Shown here piece after piece: positions 35,095-42,500 of a stretch of DNA of 64,000 nt (within the stretch, counting starts at the first letter, position 1; each line of letters opens with the position of its first letter). The translations under genes and the position numbers were made by a program. The notes under the pieces are model-generated. The model made no database searches. It was not told the DNA's origin and worked only from the letters and a program-made list of their open reading frames with translations. The DNA is from Rhodobacterales bacterium RIFCSPHIGHO2_02_FULL_62_130 (GTDB taxonomy: Bacteria > Pseudomonadota > Alphaproteobacteria > Rhodobacterales > Rhodobacteraceae): NCBI GenBank assembly GCA_001828855.1, contig MHZT01000040.1, forward strand, positions 177,064 through 241,063, read 5' to 3'.

Positions 35095-35310
35095 TTACTT
35101 GCCGTAAGCGGCTTCCGAAGCCACTTGGGCGATGACCGAGCGGCTGATGCCCAGATCGGTCAGATCACGATCGCTCAGCGCAGCCAGTTCACGCACGGTC
35201 TGGTCATAGACGCGGCGGCGGGCCAGAGCAGCTTTGACACCCGCAACCAGCGAACCAAAACGGTCCGAGATCGAAACAGTGGTAGCGCGGGTCGAATTCA
35301 CATATGCCAT
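35095..35310 (-). CDS. DUF1127 protein, CcaF1-like
   Basis: 71 residues, basic, with the DUF1127 motif near the C-terminus (LSDRDLTDLGISRSVIAQVA, residues about 45-64). In Rhodobacter sphaeroides a DUF1127 RNA-binding protein (CcaF1, RSP_6037) is co-transcribed with CcsR1-4 and affects their processing; here the same layout holds with five downstream units. SD GAGG precedes the ATG. The arrangement predicts heat- or oxidative-stress control via RpoH. Confidence 0.88.
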   Translation of the reverse strand: MAYVNSTRATTVSISDRFGSLVAGVKAALARRRVYDQTVRELAALSDRDLTDLGISRSVIAQVASEAAYGK

Positions 35311-35389
35311 GATAGCCTCATCAGTCTTTTACTTGGCGAGGGCGTTCCGACCGGATGTCGATCACGTCTTGCTCGCTGTTAGGGGTAAC

Positions 35390-35415
35390 ATGGGGCAAAT
35401 GCTGCGACTGCACAA
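35390..35415 (-). promoter_or_regulatory. Candidate RpoH-type promoter of DUF1127-CcsR transcript
   Basis: On the minus strand TTGTGC (35410-35415), 14 bases, then CCCCAT (35390-35395) followed by GTT. The -10 resembles the sigma32-type CCCCAT; the -35 is a partial match. Position gives a leader of about 70 bases. Confidence 0.4.
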
Positions 35416-35431
35416 TGGCCTGCCGAGTCAA

Positions 35432-35446
35432 TGCTGCCATGCAGCA
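35432..35446. promoter_or_regulatory. PhaR-type box between DUF1127 gene and mrp
   Basis: TGCTGC-CAT-GCAGCA, perfect 6-bp arms identical to those of the phaP box, 17 bases upstream of the candidate RpoH promoter. Confidence 0.5.
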
Positions 35447-35582
35447 AGCGCATGGCTCGTCGTCACAAAAAGTTCATCAAATACAGCATCTTCGCTGAAT
35501 CTTTGAGCAAATGGTCAAGACGCACTTGCCCTTTGCCCCAAACCAAACAACTTTGCGGAAAACTTATGCGGGGAATGAAGAT

Positions 35583-36656
35583 ATGGACCTGACGCGGGAC
35601 GACGTTCTAGCGGTGCTGTCACGGATTTCAACGCCGGGGGGCGGTGATCTGGTCTCGCGCGATCTTGTGCGCGCGCTGGTGATCGAAGGCGGACAGATTC
35701 GTTTTGTGATCGAAGCCGCCACGCCAGACGAGGCGCGCGGCCTTGGTCCGGCACAGGCGGCGGCGGAAATCGCGCTGAAGGCCTTGCCGGGGGTGACAGC
35801 GGTTTCGGCGGTGATGACGGCGCATGGTCCGGCAGCCAAGGCCGCCCCGCCGACGCTGAAGATCGGTCAGCACCCCACGCCGCAACAGGGCGGGCCTGCC
35901 CGTATTGCAGGGGTAGACCGCATCATTGCTATCGGGTCCGGCAAGGGCGGGGTGGGCAAATCGACCATCTCTTCCAACCTTGCGGTGGCCTTGGCCAAGC
36001 AGGGCCGTCGCGTCGGCCTGCTGGATGCCGATATATATGGTCCCTCGCAACCGCGCATGATGGGCGTCACCAAACGCCCCGCCAGTCCCGACGGCAAGAT
36101 CATCGAGCCGCTGGTGGCTCATGGTGTCACCATGATGTCGATTGGCCTGATGCTGAAAGAGGACGAGGCTGTGATCTGGCGCGGCCCGATGATCATGGGC
36201 GCGCTGCAACAACTGCTGACGCAGGTCGCATGGGGCAAACTGGACGTGCTGCTGATCGACCTGCCCCCCGGCACCGGTGACATCCAATTGACCCTGTGCC
36301 AGCGCACGCATCTGACCGGCGCGATTGTGGTGTCCACGCCGCAGGACGTGGCGCTGCTGGATGCGCGCAAGGCACTGGACATGTTCCAGAAACTGAAAAC
36401 GCCCGTGCTGGGATTGATCGAGAACATGTCCACCTATGTCTGCCCGAACTGTGGCCATGAGGCACATCTGTTCGGGCATGGCGGTGTGGCCGCCGAAGCA
36501 GCGCGGCTGGATCTGCCCTTCCTTGGCGAATTGCCGCTGGACCTGTCGGTGCGGCTGGCCGGAGACAGTGGCACCCCCGTGGCCGCAGGCGATGGCCCGA
36601 TTGCCGAGGCCTATGCCCGCCTTGCCGCGCGTCTGGTGGCGGGCGGGATGGCCTGA
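35583..36656 (+). CDS. mrp: Mrp/ApbC/Ind1-type iron-sulfur carrier ATPase
   Basis: P-loop NTPase that carries and transfers Fe-S clusters. 357 residues from ATG 35583; a longer frame from 35511 lacks homology. N-terminal DUF59 domain (about 1-75, DLVSRDLVRAL), deviant Walker A GKGGVGKST near 120, Walker B-like LIDLPPGTGD near 220, and the cluster-binding CxxC at C287/C290 (VCPNCGHEAHLFG). Read toward the dcw cluster, but a terminator and a long leader separate it from mraZ. Confidence 0.94.
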   Translation: MDLTRDDVLAVLSRISTPGGGDLVSRDLVRALVIEGGQIRFVIEAATPDEARGLGPAQAAAEIALKALPGVTAVSAVMTAHGPAAKAAPPTLKIGQHPTPQQGGPARIAGVDRIIAIGSGKGGVGKSTISSNLAVALAKQGRRVGLLDADIYGPSQPRMMGVTKRPASPDGKIIEPLVAHGVTMMSIGLMLKEDEAVIWRGPMIMGALQQLLTQVAWGKLDVLLIDLPPGTGDIQLTLCQRTHLTGAIVVSTPQDVALLDARKALDMFQKLKTPVLGLIENMSTYVCPNCGHEAHLFGHGGVAAEAARLDLPFLGELPLDLSVRLAGDSGTPVAAGDGPIAEAYARLAARLVAGGMA

Positions 36657-36694
36657 GACCAGCCCGAATCACCTCATCTGGGAAATCATGGGAA

Positions 36695-36718
36695 AGCCGG
36701 GCCTCGTGTCCGGTTTTT
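36695..36718 (+). terminator. Terminator of mrp
   Basis: AGCCGG (36695-36700) with CCGGTT (36710-36715), one G-T pair, followed by TTTCG. Short but with a U tract. Confidence 0.5.
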
Positions 36719-36792
36719 CGATATTCAGGGCCTTGCAGCCACCAGTTTTTCCGCAAAATCACCACGCCACACCACACTACCGAAAGATTTTT

Positions 36793-36827
36793 TGGGAATG
36801 CATGGGTGGGCTTGGGGCGGCATGGAT
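36793..36827 (+). promoter_or_regulatory. MraZ operator, four decamer repeats
   Basis: TGGGA 36793, TGGGT 36803, TGGGG 36813 and TGGAT 36823, each exactly 10 bases apart. This is the TGGGN-N5-TGGGN rule established for E. coli MraZ. They overlap a possible sigma70 promoter (TTGGGG 36812-36817, 17 bases, CATATA 36835-36840). Confidence 0.65.
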
Positions 36828-36840
36828 TGGACTACATATA

Positions 36841-36862
36841 GCGGTAACGGCGGCGTTACCGC
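36841..36862. promoter_or_regulatory. Perfect palindrome in the dcw leader
   Basis: GCGGTAACG (36841-36849) and CGTTACCGC (36854-36862) with loop GCGG. May be an operator or an RNA hairpin at the start of the leader; no known factor assigned. Confidence 0.45.
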
Positions 36863-36962
36863 CTAGTGATTGCCCTGCCTGTCTCGATTCCCTACCAAAT
36901 GCTGCTTTGTGTCGGGGCTTGGCGCAATATCTTCGGTCTGGTTTCCCGAAAATTTCCATTGC

Positions 36963-36988
36963 TTCCCATAAAATCCCATGTCATCCCT
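36963..36988 (-). promoter_or_regulatory. Second MraZ-type repeat set, inverted, over a -10 element
   Basis: TTCCCA, TCCCA and TCCC recur at 36964, 36974 and 36984, i.e. TGGGA-N5-TGGGA-N5-AGGGA on the minus strand. The sequence TAAAAT (36969-36974) within it would be a good -10, giving a start near 36981. No convincing -35 was found. Confidence 0.45.
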
Positions 36989-37203
36989 TTCCCTACGAAG
37001 ATGAGACGGGCAATCAAAAGCAGGGGCAGCTAAGACCCCGAACAGGCGAAAAAGACAGGCTCATACAGGCACCCGCCTCATCCCAAATCAGAGATCCGGC
37101 GCGCGAGCGAGCAGACATCTCCCCCAGGTGGCGCGCGTAGCTGGACGCCCAGCGATGGGACAGAAAGCGGATCAAGCAGTGGCAGCAGCTTGATCCGCTT
37201 TTC
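36981..37203 (+). ncRNA. UpsM-like sRNA from the dcw leader
   Basis: If transcription starts near 36981, an RNA of about 220 bases would end at the terminator 37164-37203, and the full mraZ leader would be about 265 bases. This copies the Rhodobacter sphaeroides arrangement in which most transcripts upstream of mraZ stop as the sRNA UpsM. The 5' end is a guess; the 3' end is well supported. Confidence 0.55.
37164..37203 (+). terminator. Intrinsic terminator upstream of mraZ
   Basis: AAGCGGATCAAGC (37165-37177) pairs perfectly with GCTTGATCCGCTT (37188-37200), loop of 10, followed by TTCC TATT. It sits 44 bases before mraZ and would cut most readthrough into the dcw cluster. Confidence 0.8.
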
Positions 37204-37246
37204 CTATTCCACCGCCCCGAACGTGAACGAAGGAGCCGCAAGGCCC

Positions 37247-37759
37247 ATGCTGACCGAGGCTTTCAGAGGCGAGTTCTACCAGAAGGTAGACGCAAAGGCG
37301 CGGGTGTCCATTCCCGCCGCCTTCCGCCGTATTCTGGAGGCCGAAGATCCCGCCAGCGCCGAATTTCCCCGCGCGCGTGTCTACATGGTCTATGGCGGCA
37401 AGCACCGCAATTTTGTCGAATGCTATTCCAAGGCGGGGGCCGATGCCCTTGCCGCCAAGATCGAGGCGATGGAACTTGGCAGCCCCGCGCGCGACCGCGC
37501 CGAACGTGACCTGATCTCCCGCTCTGTCATGGTGGAAATCGAACCCGATGGCCGCATCGTGCTGCCCGCCAAAGTGCGCGCCAAGATGGGCTTTGTGGGC
37601 GATGATCTGGCCAAGGGCGACGAGGCTGCCTTTGCCGGTTTCACCAACCGTTTCAAACTGTTCCGCCGCGATGTCTATGACGCCGAGCTGGCCGACGAGG
37701 ACGACGATGATGGCGTTGATCCGCTGGCCTTGGTCGGCAGGGCTGCGAGGGCGGAATAG
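37247..37759 (+). CDS. mraZ: Transcriptional regulator MraZ
   Basis: First gene of the dcw cluster and likely its own repressor. 170 residues from ATG 37247 (LTEAFRGEFYQKVDAKARVSIPAAFR). Two AbrB-like halves: DxKxRVSIPAAFR near residue 14 and EIEPDGRIVLPAKVRAKMG near 99. The acidic tail (DEDDDDG) is typical of Rhodobacterales. The upstream decamer repeats are its probable targets. The in-frame start at 37190 is inside the terminator and rejected. Abuts rsmH directly. Confidence 0.94.
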   Translation: MLTEAFRGEFYQKVDAKARVSIPAAFRRILEAEDPASAEFPRARVYMVYGGKHRNFVECYSKAGADALAAKIEAMELGSPARDRAERDLISRSVMVEIEPDGRIVLPAKVRAKMGFVGDDLAKGDEAAFAGFTNRFKLFRRDVYDAELADEDDDDGVDPLALVGRAARAE

Positions 37760-38773
37760 ATGACCGCTGCCCGCGATCCTGCCGCCGATCGCTCTCCCCA
37801 TATTCCTGTGCTGCTGCGTCCTTTGCTTGCTGCCGTGGCCCCCGTGCGGGGGCTTTGGCTGGACGGCACCTTTGGCGCGGGCGGCTACACCCGCGGCTTG
37901 CTGGAGGCTGGGGCCGATTGCGTGATCGGGGTGGACCGCGATCCTTTGGCGCTGGAACTGGCCGCGCCTTGGGCGGGGGCCTATGGCGACCGCCTGCGTC
38001 TGGTGCAGGGCAATTTTTCCGAACTTGACCAGCATGCAGGCGCGCAACTGGATGGTGTCGTGCTGGATCTAGGTGTGTCCTCGATGCAGATCGACATGGC
38101 CGAGCGCGGCTTTTCCTTCCAGAAAGACGGCCCGCTTGACATGCGGATGAGCCAATCCGGCGAATCCGCTGCCGATATCGTCAACACCGCATCCGAAGAA
38201 CGCATCGCCGATATCCTCTATCACTTTGGCGAAGAGCGCGCCTCGCGCCGCATCGCCCATGCGATTGTGGCCGCCCGCGCCACCGATCCGATCATCACGA
38301 CCCTGCGGCTGGCCGAGATTGTCTCGAAATGCCTGCCGCGTCCGAAACCGGGGCAAAGCCATCCTGCCACCCGCAGCTTTCAGGCACTGCGGATTGCGGT
38401 GAATGCCGAGTTTTCTGAACTGGTGCAGGGTCTTGGCGCTGCCGAACGCGCGCTGAAACCGGGTGGACTGCTGGCGGTTGTGACCTTTCATTCGCTGGAA
38501 GATCGTGTGGTCAAACGCTTTTTTCAGGCCGCATCCGGTGAAGAGCCGAACTCGAACCGCTATGCCCCTGCCAAATCCGGCACAACAGCGCGGTTTGAAC
38601 TGGTGACACGCAAGGCCGTCGGTCCCGACGATCAGGAGTTGGAAGAAAATCCCCGCGCACGCTCGGCCAAGCTGCGGGTGGCGCGTCGCACCGCTGCCCC
38701 TGCCATGGCCCCCGATGCCGCCAAGCTGGATGCCCCCGATCTGCCCCAGACCAAGAAGGGACGCCGCGGATGA
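37760..38773 (+). CDS. rsmH: 16S rRNA (cytosine(1402)-N4)-methyltransferase
   Basis: Methylates C1402 of 16S rRNA with SAM (formerly mraW). 337 residues, usual length. SAM-binding [18 protein letters not shown] near 33, [11 protein letters not shown] near 97, [26 protein letters not shown] near 193, and [16 protein letters not shown] near 238. The start codon follows the mraZ stop without a gap, and the end overlaps ftsL by 4 bases (ATGA). Confidence 0.97.
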   Translation: MTAARDPAADRSPHIPVLLRPLLAAVAPVRGLWLDGTFGAGGYTRGLLEAGADCVIGVDRDPLALELAAPWAGAYGDRLRLVQGNFSELDQHAGAQLDGVVLDLGVSSMQIDMAERGFSFQKDGPLDMRMSQSGESAADIVNTASEERIADILYHFGEERASRRIAHAIVAARATDPIITTLRLAEIVSKCLPRPKPGQSHPATRSFQALRIAVNAEFSELVQGLGAAERALKPGGLLAVVTFHSLEDRVVKRFFQAASGEEPNSNRYAPAKSGTTARFELVTRKAVGPDDQELEENPRARSAKLRVARRTAAPAMAPDAAKLDAPDLPQTKKGRRG

Positions 38774-39165
38774 TGCGCCCTGTGCTTTATGCCCTGTCGT
38801 TTCTGGCCGTGATCGCGCTTGGGTTCTGGGCCTACCGCGAGAATTACGCCACCCAAGCCGCCCTGCGCGAAGTCTCGGATCTGCAAAACGAAATCGCCAC
38901 CCTGCGCGATGCCTTGGCCACCCAGCGCGCCGAATGGGCCTACCTCAACCGCCCCGCGCGCCTGCGCGAGCTGGCCACGCTGAACTTTGACCGCCTTGGC
39001 CTTTTGCCGATGGAGCCGCAGCAATTCGGGGATGCCACGCAGGTATCCATGCCGCCGCCGCCCGTTGCCGAAGACCTGTTCATCAACAACCCGCAAGACG
39101 TGATGGGGATGCTTGACATCTCGACCATCACCCCCGCCGATCCCGAAGGCGAGGCCGTGCCATGA
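38770..39165 (+). CDS. ftsL: Cell division protein FtsL
   Basis: Small bitopic divisome protein, 131 residues. Membrane helix near residues 5-22 ([19 protein letters not shown]), then a coiled coil about 30-55 ([28 protein letters not shown]) and the [19 protein letters not shown] region that meets FtsI/FtsB. Assignment rests on size, topology and position between rsmH and ftsI; sequence conservation in this family is low. Overlaps both neighbours by 4 bases. Confidence 0.9.
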   Translation: MMRPVLYALSFLAVIALGFWAYRENYATQAALREVSDLQNEIATLRDALATQRAEWAYLNRPARLRELATLNFDRLGLLPMEPQQFGDATQVSMPPPPVAEDLFINNPQDVMGMLDISTITPADPEGEAVP

Positions 39166-40949
39166 CCCGCACCCCCCTGCGCCCGCTGGCGCGTATTCTG
39201 GACGCCCGCGCCAAGGGTGAGAATCCCGAACTGATCGAGCGGGAAAACCTGCGCCAGCGTCACGATGCGATGCGTGAAAAGGCCCGCGGGCAGGCGCAAT
39301 TCCGGCTTACCCTGCTGGCGGCCTGCTTTTTCTCGGCGTTTTCCCTGATCGGGGTGCGGATGGGGATGCTGGCCGGAACCGAAGCGGTAGAGCCGCGCAA
39401 CGCCTCTGCCGGAATCGAAATTCAGGCGGGCCGCGCCGATATCGTCGATGTCAAAGGCCGGATTCTGGCCACCAACATGATGACCCATGCGCTGTATGTG
39501 CAGACGCGCGATCTGATCGATCCGCCGCGAGTGGCCGCCGAACTGGCCGCGATCTTCCCCGAACTGGACGCCGACACCCTGCTGCGCCGTTTTACCGACG
39601 GGCGCAGTTTCCTGTGGGTCCGCAAGGTGTTGTCGCCCGAACAGATGCAGTTGGTGCATGAGATCGGCGATCCCGGCCTCTTGTTCGGCCCGCGCGAGAT
39701 GCGGCTTTACCCCAACGGCACGCTGGCCGCGCATGTGCTGGGGGGCGCGTCCTTTGGCAACGAAGGCGTTGATTCCGCCGAAGTGATCGGCACCGCCGGC
39801 ATCGAGAAATTCATGGATGACCGCCTGCGCGATCCGGCGCAATCGGGCCAGCCGCTGCAACTGTCGCTGGATCTGACCGTGCAGGCCACTGTCGAAGAGG
39901 TGCTGGCCACCGGCATCTCGATGATGAACGCCAAGGGTGGTGCCGCGATCCTGATGGATGTGAACACCGGCGAGATCGTCAGCCTTGCCGCGCTGCCGAC
40001 CTTTGATCCCAATGACCGCCCGAACAACCCCACCTCGGGCGATCCGTCCGACAGCCCGCTGTTCAACCGCGCGGTGCAGGGGATTTACGAACTCGGCTCT
40101 ACCTTCAAGATATTCGCGGTCGCGCAGGCGATGGAACTGGGTCTGGTCAATCCCGAAAGCATGGTCGACGCCAATGCGCCGATGTATTGGGGCAAGCACA
40201 AGATCGACGAATTCGAAGGCCACAACTATGGCCCGCTGCTTTCGGTATCGGATGTGATCGCCAAATCCTCCAACGTCGGCACGGCGCATATCGCCCTGAT
40301 GATCGGCGGCGAACGCCAGCAGGCCTTCCTCAAGACGATGGGTCTGTTTGACCCCGCGCCGCTTGAACTGGTCGAGGCCAAGGGCGCAAAGCCGCTGCGC
40401 CCGGCTAAATGGCCTGAAATCGTCACCATCACCGCCAGCTATGGCCACGGCATGTCGGGCAGCCCGATGAACCTTGCCTCGGCCTACGCCACCATCGCCA
40501 ATGGCGGCATCAAGGTGACGCCGACGCTTTTGCACCGCACCGCGCCGATGATGGGCGAACGGGTGATGCGGGAAGAGGTCGCCCTGGCCTCGGTTGCCAT
40601 GCTGCGCCGCGTGGTCACCGATGGCACCGCCAGCCTTGGCGATGTGCCGGGCTATGCGGTGGGCGGCAAGACCGGCACCGCCAACAAGGTCAAGCGCGGC
40701 GGCGGCTATTACGAGGACAAGGTGGTCAACACCTTCGCCAGCGTTTTCCCCGCCAATGATCCGAAATATGTGCTGGTGGTCACGCTGGATGAACCGGTTG
40801 AAACCTCGGGACCAAAGCCGCGCCGCACCGCAGGCTGGACCGCCGTTCCCGTCGCCGCCGAGATCATCCGCCGCACGGCACCCTTGCTGGGCATGCGGCC
40901 ACAGGTTGAAGCCGCCTCGCTGGATGGGTTAACAGCCGTCAACAACTAG
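39162..40949 (+). CDS. ftsI: Peptidoglycan D,D-transpeptidase FtsI (PBP3)
   Basis: Crosslinks septal peptidoglycan. 595 residues: cytoplasmic tail (1-40), one membrane helix (about 42-65), pedestal domain (about 80-260), transpeptidase domain to the end. Catalytic Ser313 in GSTFK (SxxK), Ser369 in SSN (SxN) and KTGT at 503. The N-terminal tail carries basic residues and an ALKEK-like linker. Overlaps ftsL by 4 bases; 18 bases to murE. Confidence 0.96.
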   Translation: MTRTPLRPLARILDARAKGENPELIERENLRQRHDAMREKARGQAQFRLTLLAACFFSAFSLIGVRMGMLAGTEAVEPRNASAGIEIQAGRADIVDVKGRILATNMMTHALYVQTRDLIDPPRVAAELAAIFPELDADTLLRRFTDGRSFLWVRKVLSPEQMQLVHEIGDPGLLFGPREMRLYPNGTLAAHVLGGASFGNEGVDSAEVIGTAGIEKFMDDRLRDPAQSGQPLQLSLDLTVQATVEEVLATGISMMNAKGGAAILMDVNTGEIVSLAALPTFDPNDRPNNPTSGDPSDSPLFNRAVQGIYELGSTFKIFAVAQAMELGLVNPESMVDANAPMYWGKHKIDEFEGHNYGPLLSVSDVIAKSSNVGTAHIALMIGGERQQAFLKTMGLFDPAPLELVEAKGAKPLRPAKWPEIVTITASYGHGMSGSPMNLASAYATIANGGIKVTPTLLHRTAPMMGERVMREEVALASVAMLRRVVTDGTASLGDVPGYAVGGKTGTANKVKRGGGYYEDKVVNTFASVFPANDPKYVLVVTLDEPVETSGPKPRRTAGWTAVPVAAEIIRRTAPLLGMRPQVEAASLDGLTAVNN

Positions 40950-40967
40950 GACAGCGAGGCAACCAGC

Positions 40968-42500
40968 ATGGACAGGCCGAAATCTTTGACAGAGTTGGGC
41001 CTGACCGCGCGGGGGGGGCTGACAGTGGATGAGCGCCGCTCGACGCTTGGCAGGCTTCGCTCGGCGCGGGATCGCCGGATGCTGGTGACGGGTCTGACGG
41101 TGGACAGCCGCGCGGTGAAAGAGGGCTACCTGTTCGCAGCCCTGCCCGGAGCCATGATGCACGGCGCCGAATTCATCGGCCCCGCCCTTCGCATGGGGGC
41201 CGCCGCGATCCTGACCGATGCCGAGGGCGCAAAGATCGCCGCCGAATTTCTCGCAGGCGCAGACGTTGCCCTGATCATAGCCGAAGACCCGCGCGAGGCA
41301 CTGGCCGGTGCTGCGGCGCTTTGGTTCGGCGCACAACCCGACTGCATGGTTGCCGTGACCGGCACCAACGGCAAAACATCCGTGGCCACCTTTGCCCGCC
41401 AGATCTGGATGCAAATGGGCCATGCCGCGATCAACATCGGCACCACGGGGGTGGAAGGCGCATGGACCGCGCCTTCTGCCCATACCACGCCCGACCCGAT
41501 CACCCTGCACCGCATGCTGGCCACAGCCGCCGCCGAAGGTGTCACCCATGCCGCGATGGAAGCCTCAAGTCACGGGCTGGATCAGCGCCGCATGGACGGG
41601 GTGCGGCTGCGCGCGGCGGGGTTCACCAACTTTACCCAAGACCATCTGGATTATCACAAGACCTTCGACGCCTATTTCGCCGCCAAAGCCGCCCTGTTTG
41701 ACCGCGTGCTGCCCGAAGACGGTGTGGCCGTGATCAACATGAACGATCCCAAGGGTGCGGCGATGGCATCCATCGCCGTGGCGCGCGGACAAAACCTGAT
41801 CACCGTGGGCCACGCCGCCGACTGCGATCTGCGTATATTGGCACAGCGCTTTGATGCTACGGGGCAGGATGTGCGTCTGGCATGGCGCGGCACCCCCTAT
41901 CAGGTGCGTCTGAACCTGATCGGCGGTTTTCAGGCCGAGAATGTGGCGCTTGCCGCCGGTCTGGTGATCGGCGCGGGCGAGGCGGCCTCGGATGTCATCG
42001 CCGCCCTGCCGCATCTGTCAGGCGTGCGCGGGCGGATGCAACTGGCCGGAACGCGGCGGAACGGCGCTTCGGTCTTTGTCGATTATGCCCATACACCCGA
42101 CGCCATCCAGACCGCCCTGCGCGCGTTGCGCCCGCATGTGATGGGCCGCCTGATCGTGGTGTTCGGGGCAGGCGGCGACCGCGACCGCACCAAACGCCCA
42201 CTGATGGGGGCCGCCGCCCGCGCCAATGCCGATGTGCTTTACGTCACCGACGACAACCCCCGCTCTGAAGACCCCGCCACCATCCGGGCCGAGATCATGG
42301 CCGCTTGCCCCGATGCAAATGAGGTGGGCGACCGCGCCGAGGCCATCCTGCGCGGCGTCGATGCCTTGCAGGCGGGCGATGCCCTGCTGATTGCAGGCAA
42401 GGGGCATGAGACAGGGCAGATCATCAAGGGCGATGTCTACCCCTTTGACGATGTGGAACAGGCCAGCGTCGCCGTGGCCGCACTGGATGGATTGATATGA
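40968..42500 (+). CDS. murE: UDP-MurNAc-tripeptide synthetase MurE
   Basis: Adds meso-diaminopimelate to UDP-MurNAc-L-Ala-D-Glu. 510 residues. P-loop GTNGKTSVATF at 132; the DNPR motif near 429 specifies diaminopimelate. GSHGL-like SSHGLDQRR near 200, and FVDYAHTPDAI near 370. The ATG gives the start MDRPKSLTELGL. Overlaps murF by 4 bases. Confidence 0.97.
   Translation: MDRPKSLTELGLTARGGLTVDERRSTLGRLRSARDRRMLVTGLTVDSRAVKEGYLFAALPGAMMHGAEFIGPALRMGAAAILTDAEGAKIAAEFLAGADVALIIAEDPREALAGAAALWFGAQPDCMVAVTGTNGKTSVATFARQIWMQMGHAAINIGTTGVEGAWTAPSAHTTPDPITLHRMLATAAAEGVTHAAMEASSHGLDQRRMDGVRLRAAGFTNFTQDHLDYHKTFDAYFAAKAALFDRVLPEDGVAVINMNDPKGAAMASIAVARGQNLITVGHAADCDLRILAQRFDATGQDVRLAWRGTPYQVRLNLIGGFQAENVALAAGLVIGAGEAASDVIAALPHLSGVRGRMQLAGTRRNGASVFVDYAHTPDAIQTALRALRPHVMGRLIVVFGAGGDRDRTKRPLMGAAARANADVLYVTDDNPRSEDPATIRAEIMAACPDANEVGDRAEAILRGVDALQAGDALLIAGKGHETGQIIKGDVYPFDDVEQASVAVAALDGLI

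Larger units (their letters stand above)
36657..37246 (+). other. Long leader region of the dcw cluster
   Basis: 590 bases without a protein gene. In order: the mrp terminator, four TGGGN decamer repeats (36793-36827), a perfect palindrome (36841-36862), a second decamer set in the opposite orientation (36963-36988), an sRNA-like leader and an intrinsic terminator ending at 37203, then the mraZ SD. No open frame with coding character was seen. Confidence 0.7.

Noticed and set aside
34615-35107. Open frames and CRISPR-like spacing in the 82-base repeats
   Set aside because: Units are nearly identical throughout with no unique spacers, no cas genes are nearby, and compensated stem changes show an sRNA array. 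The Gly/Arg/Pro-rich frames are by-products.
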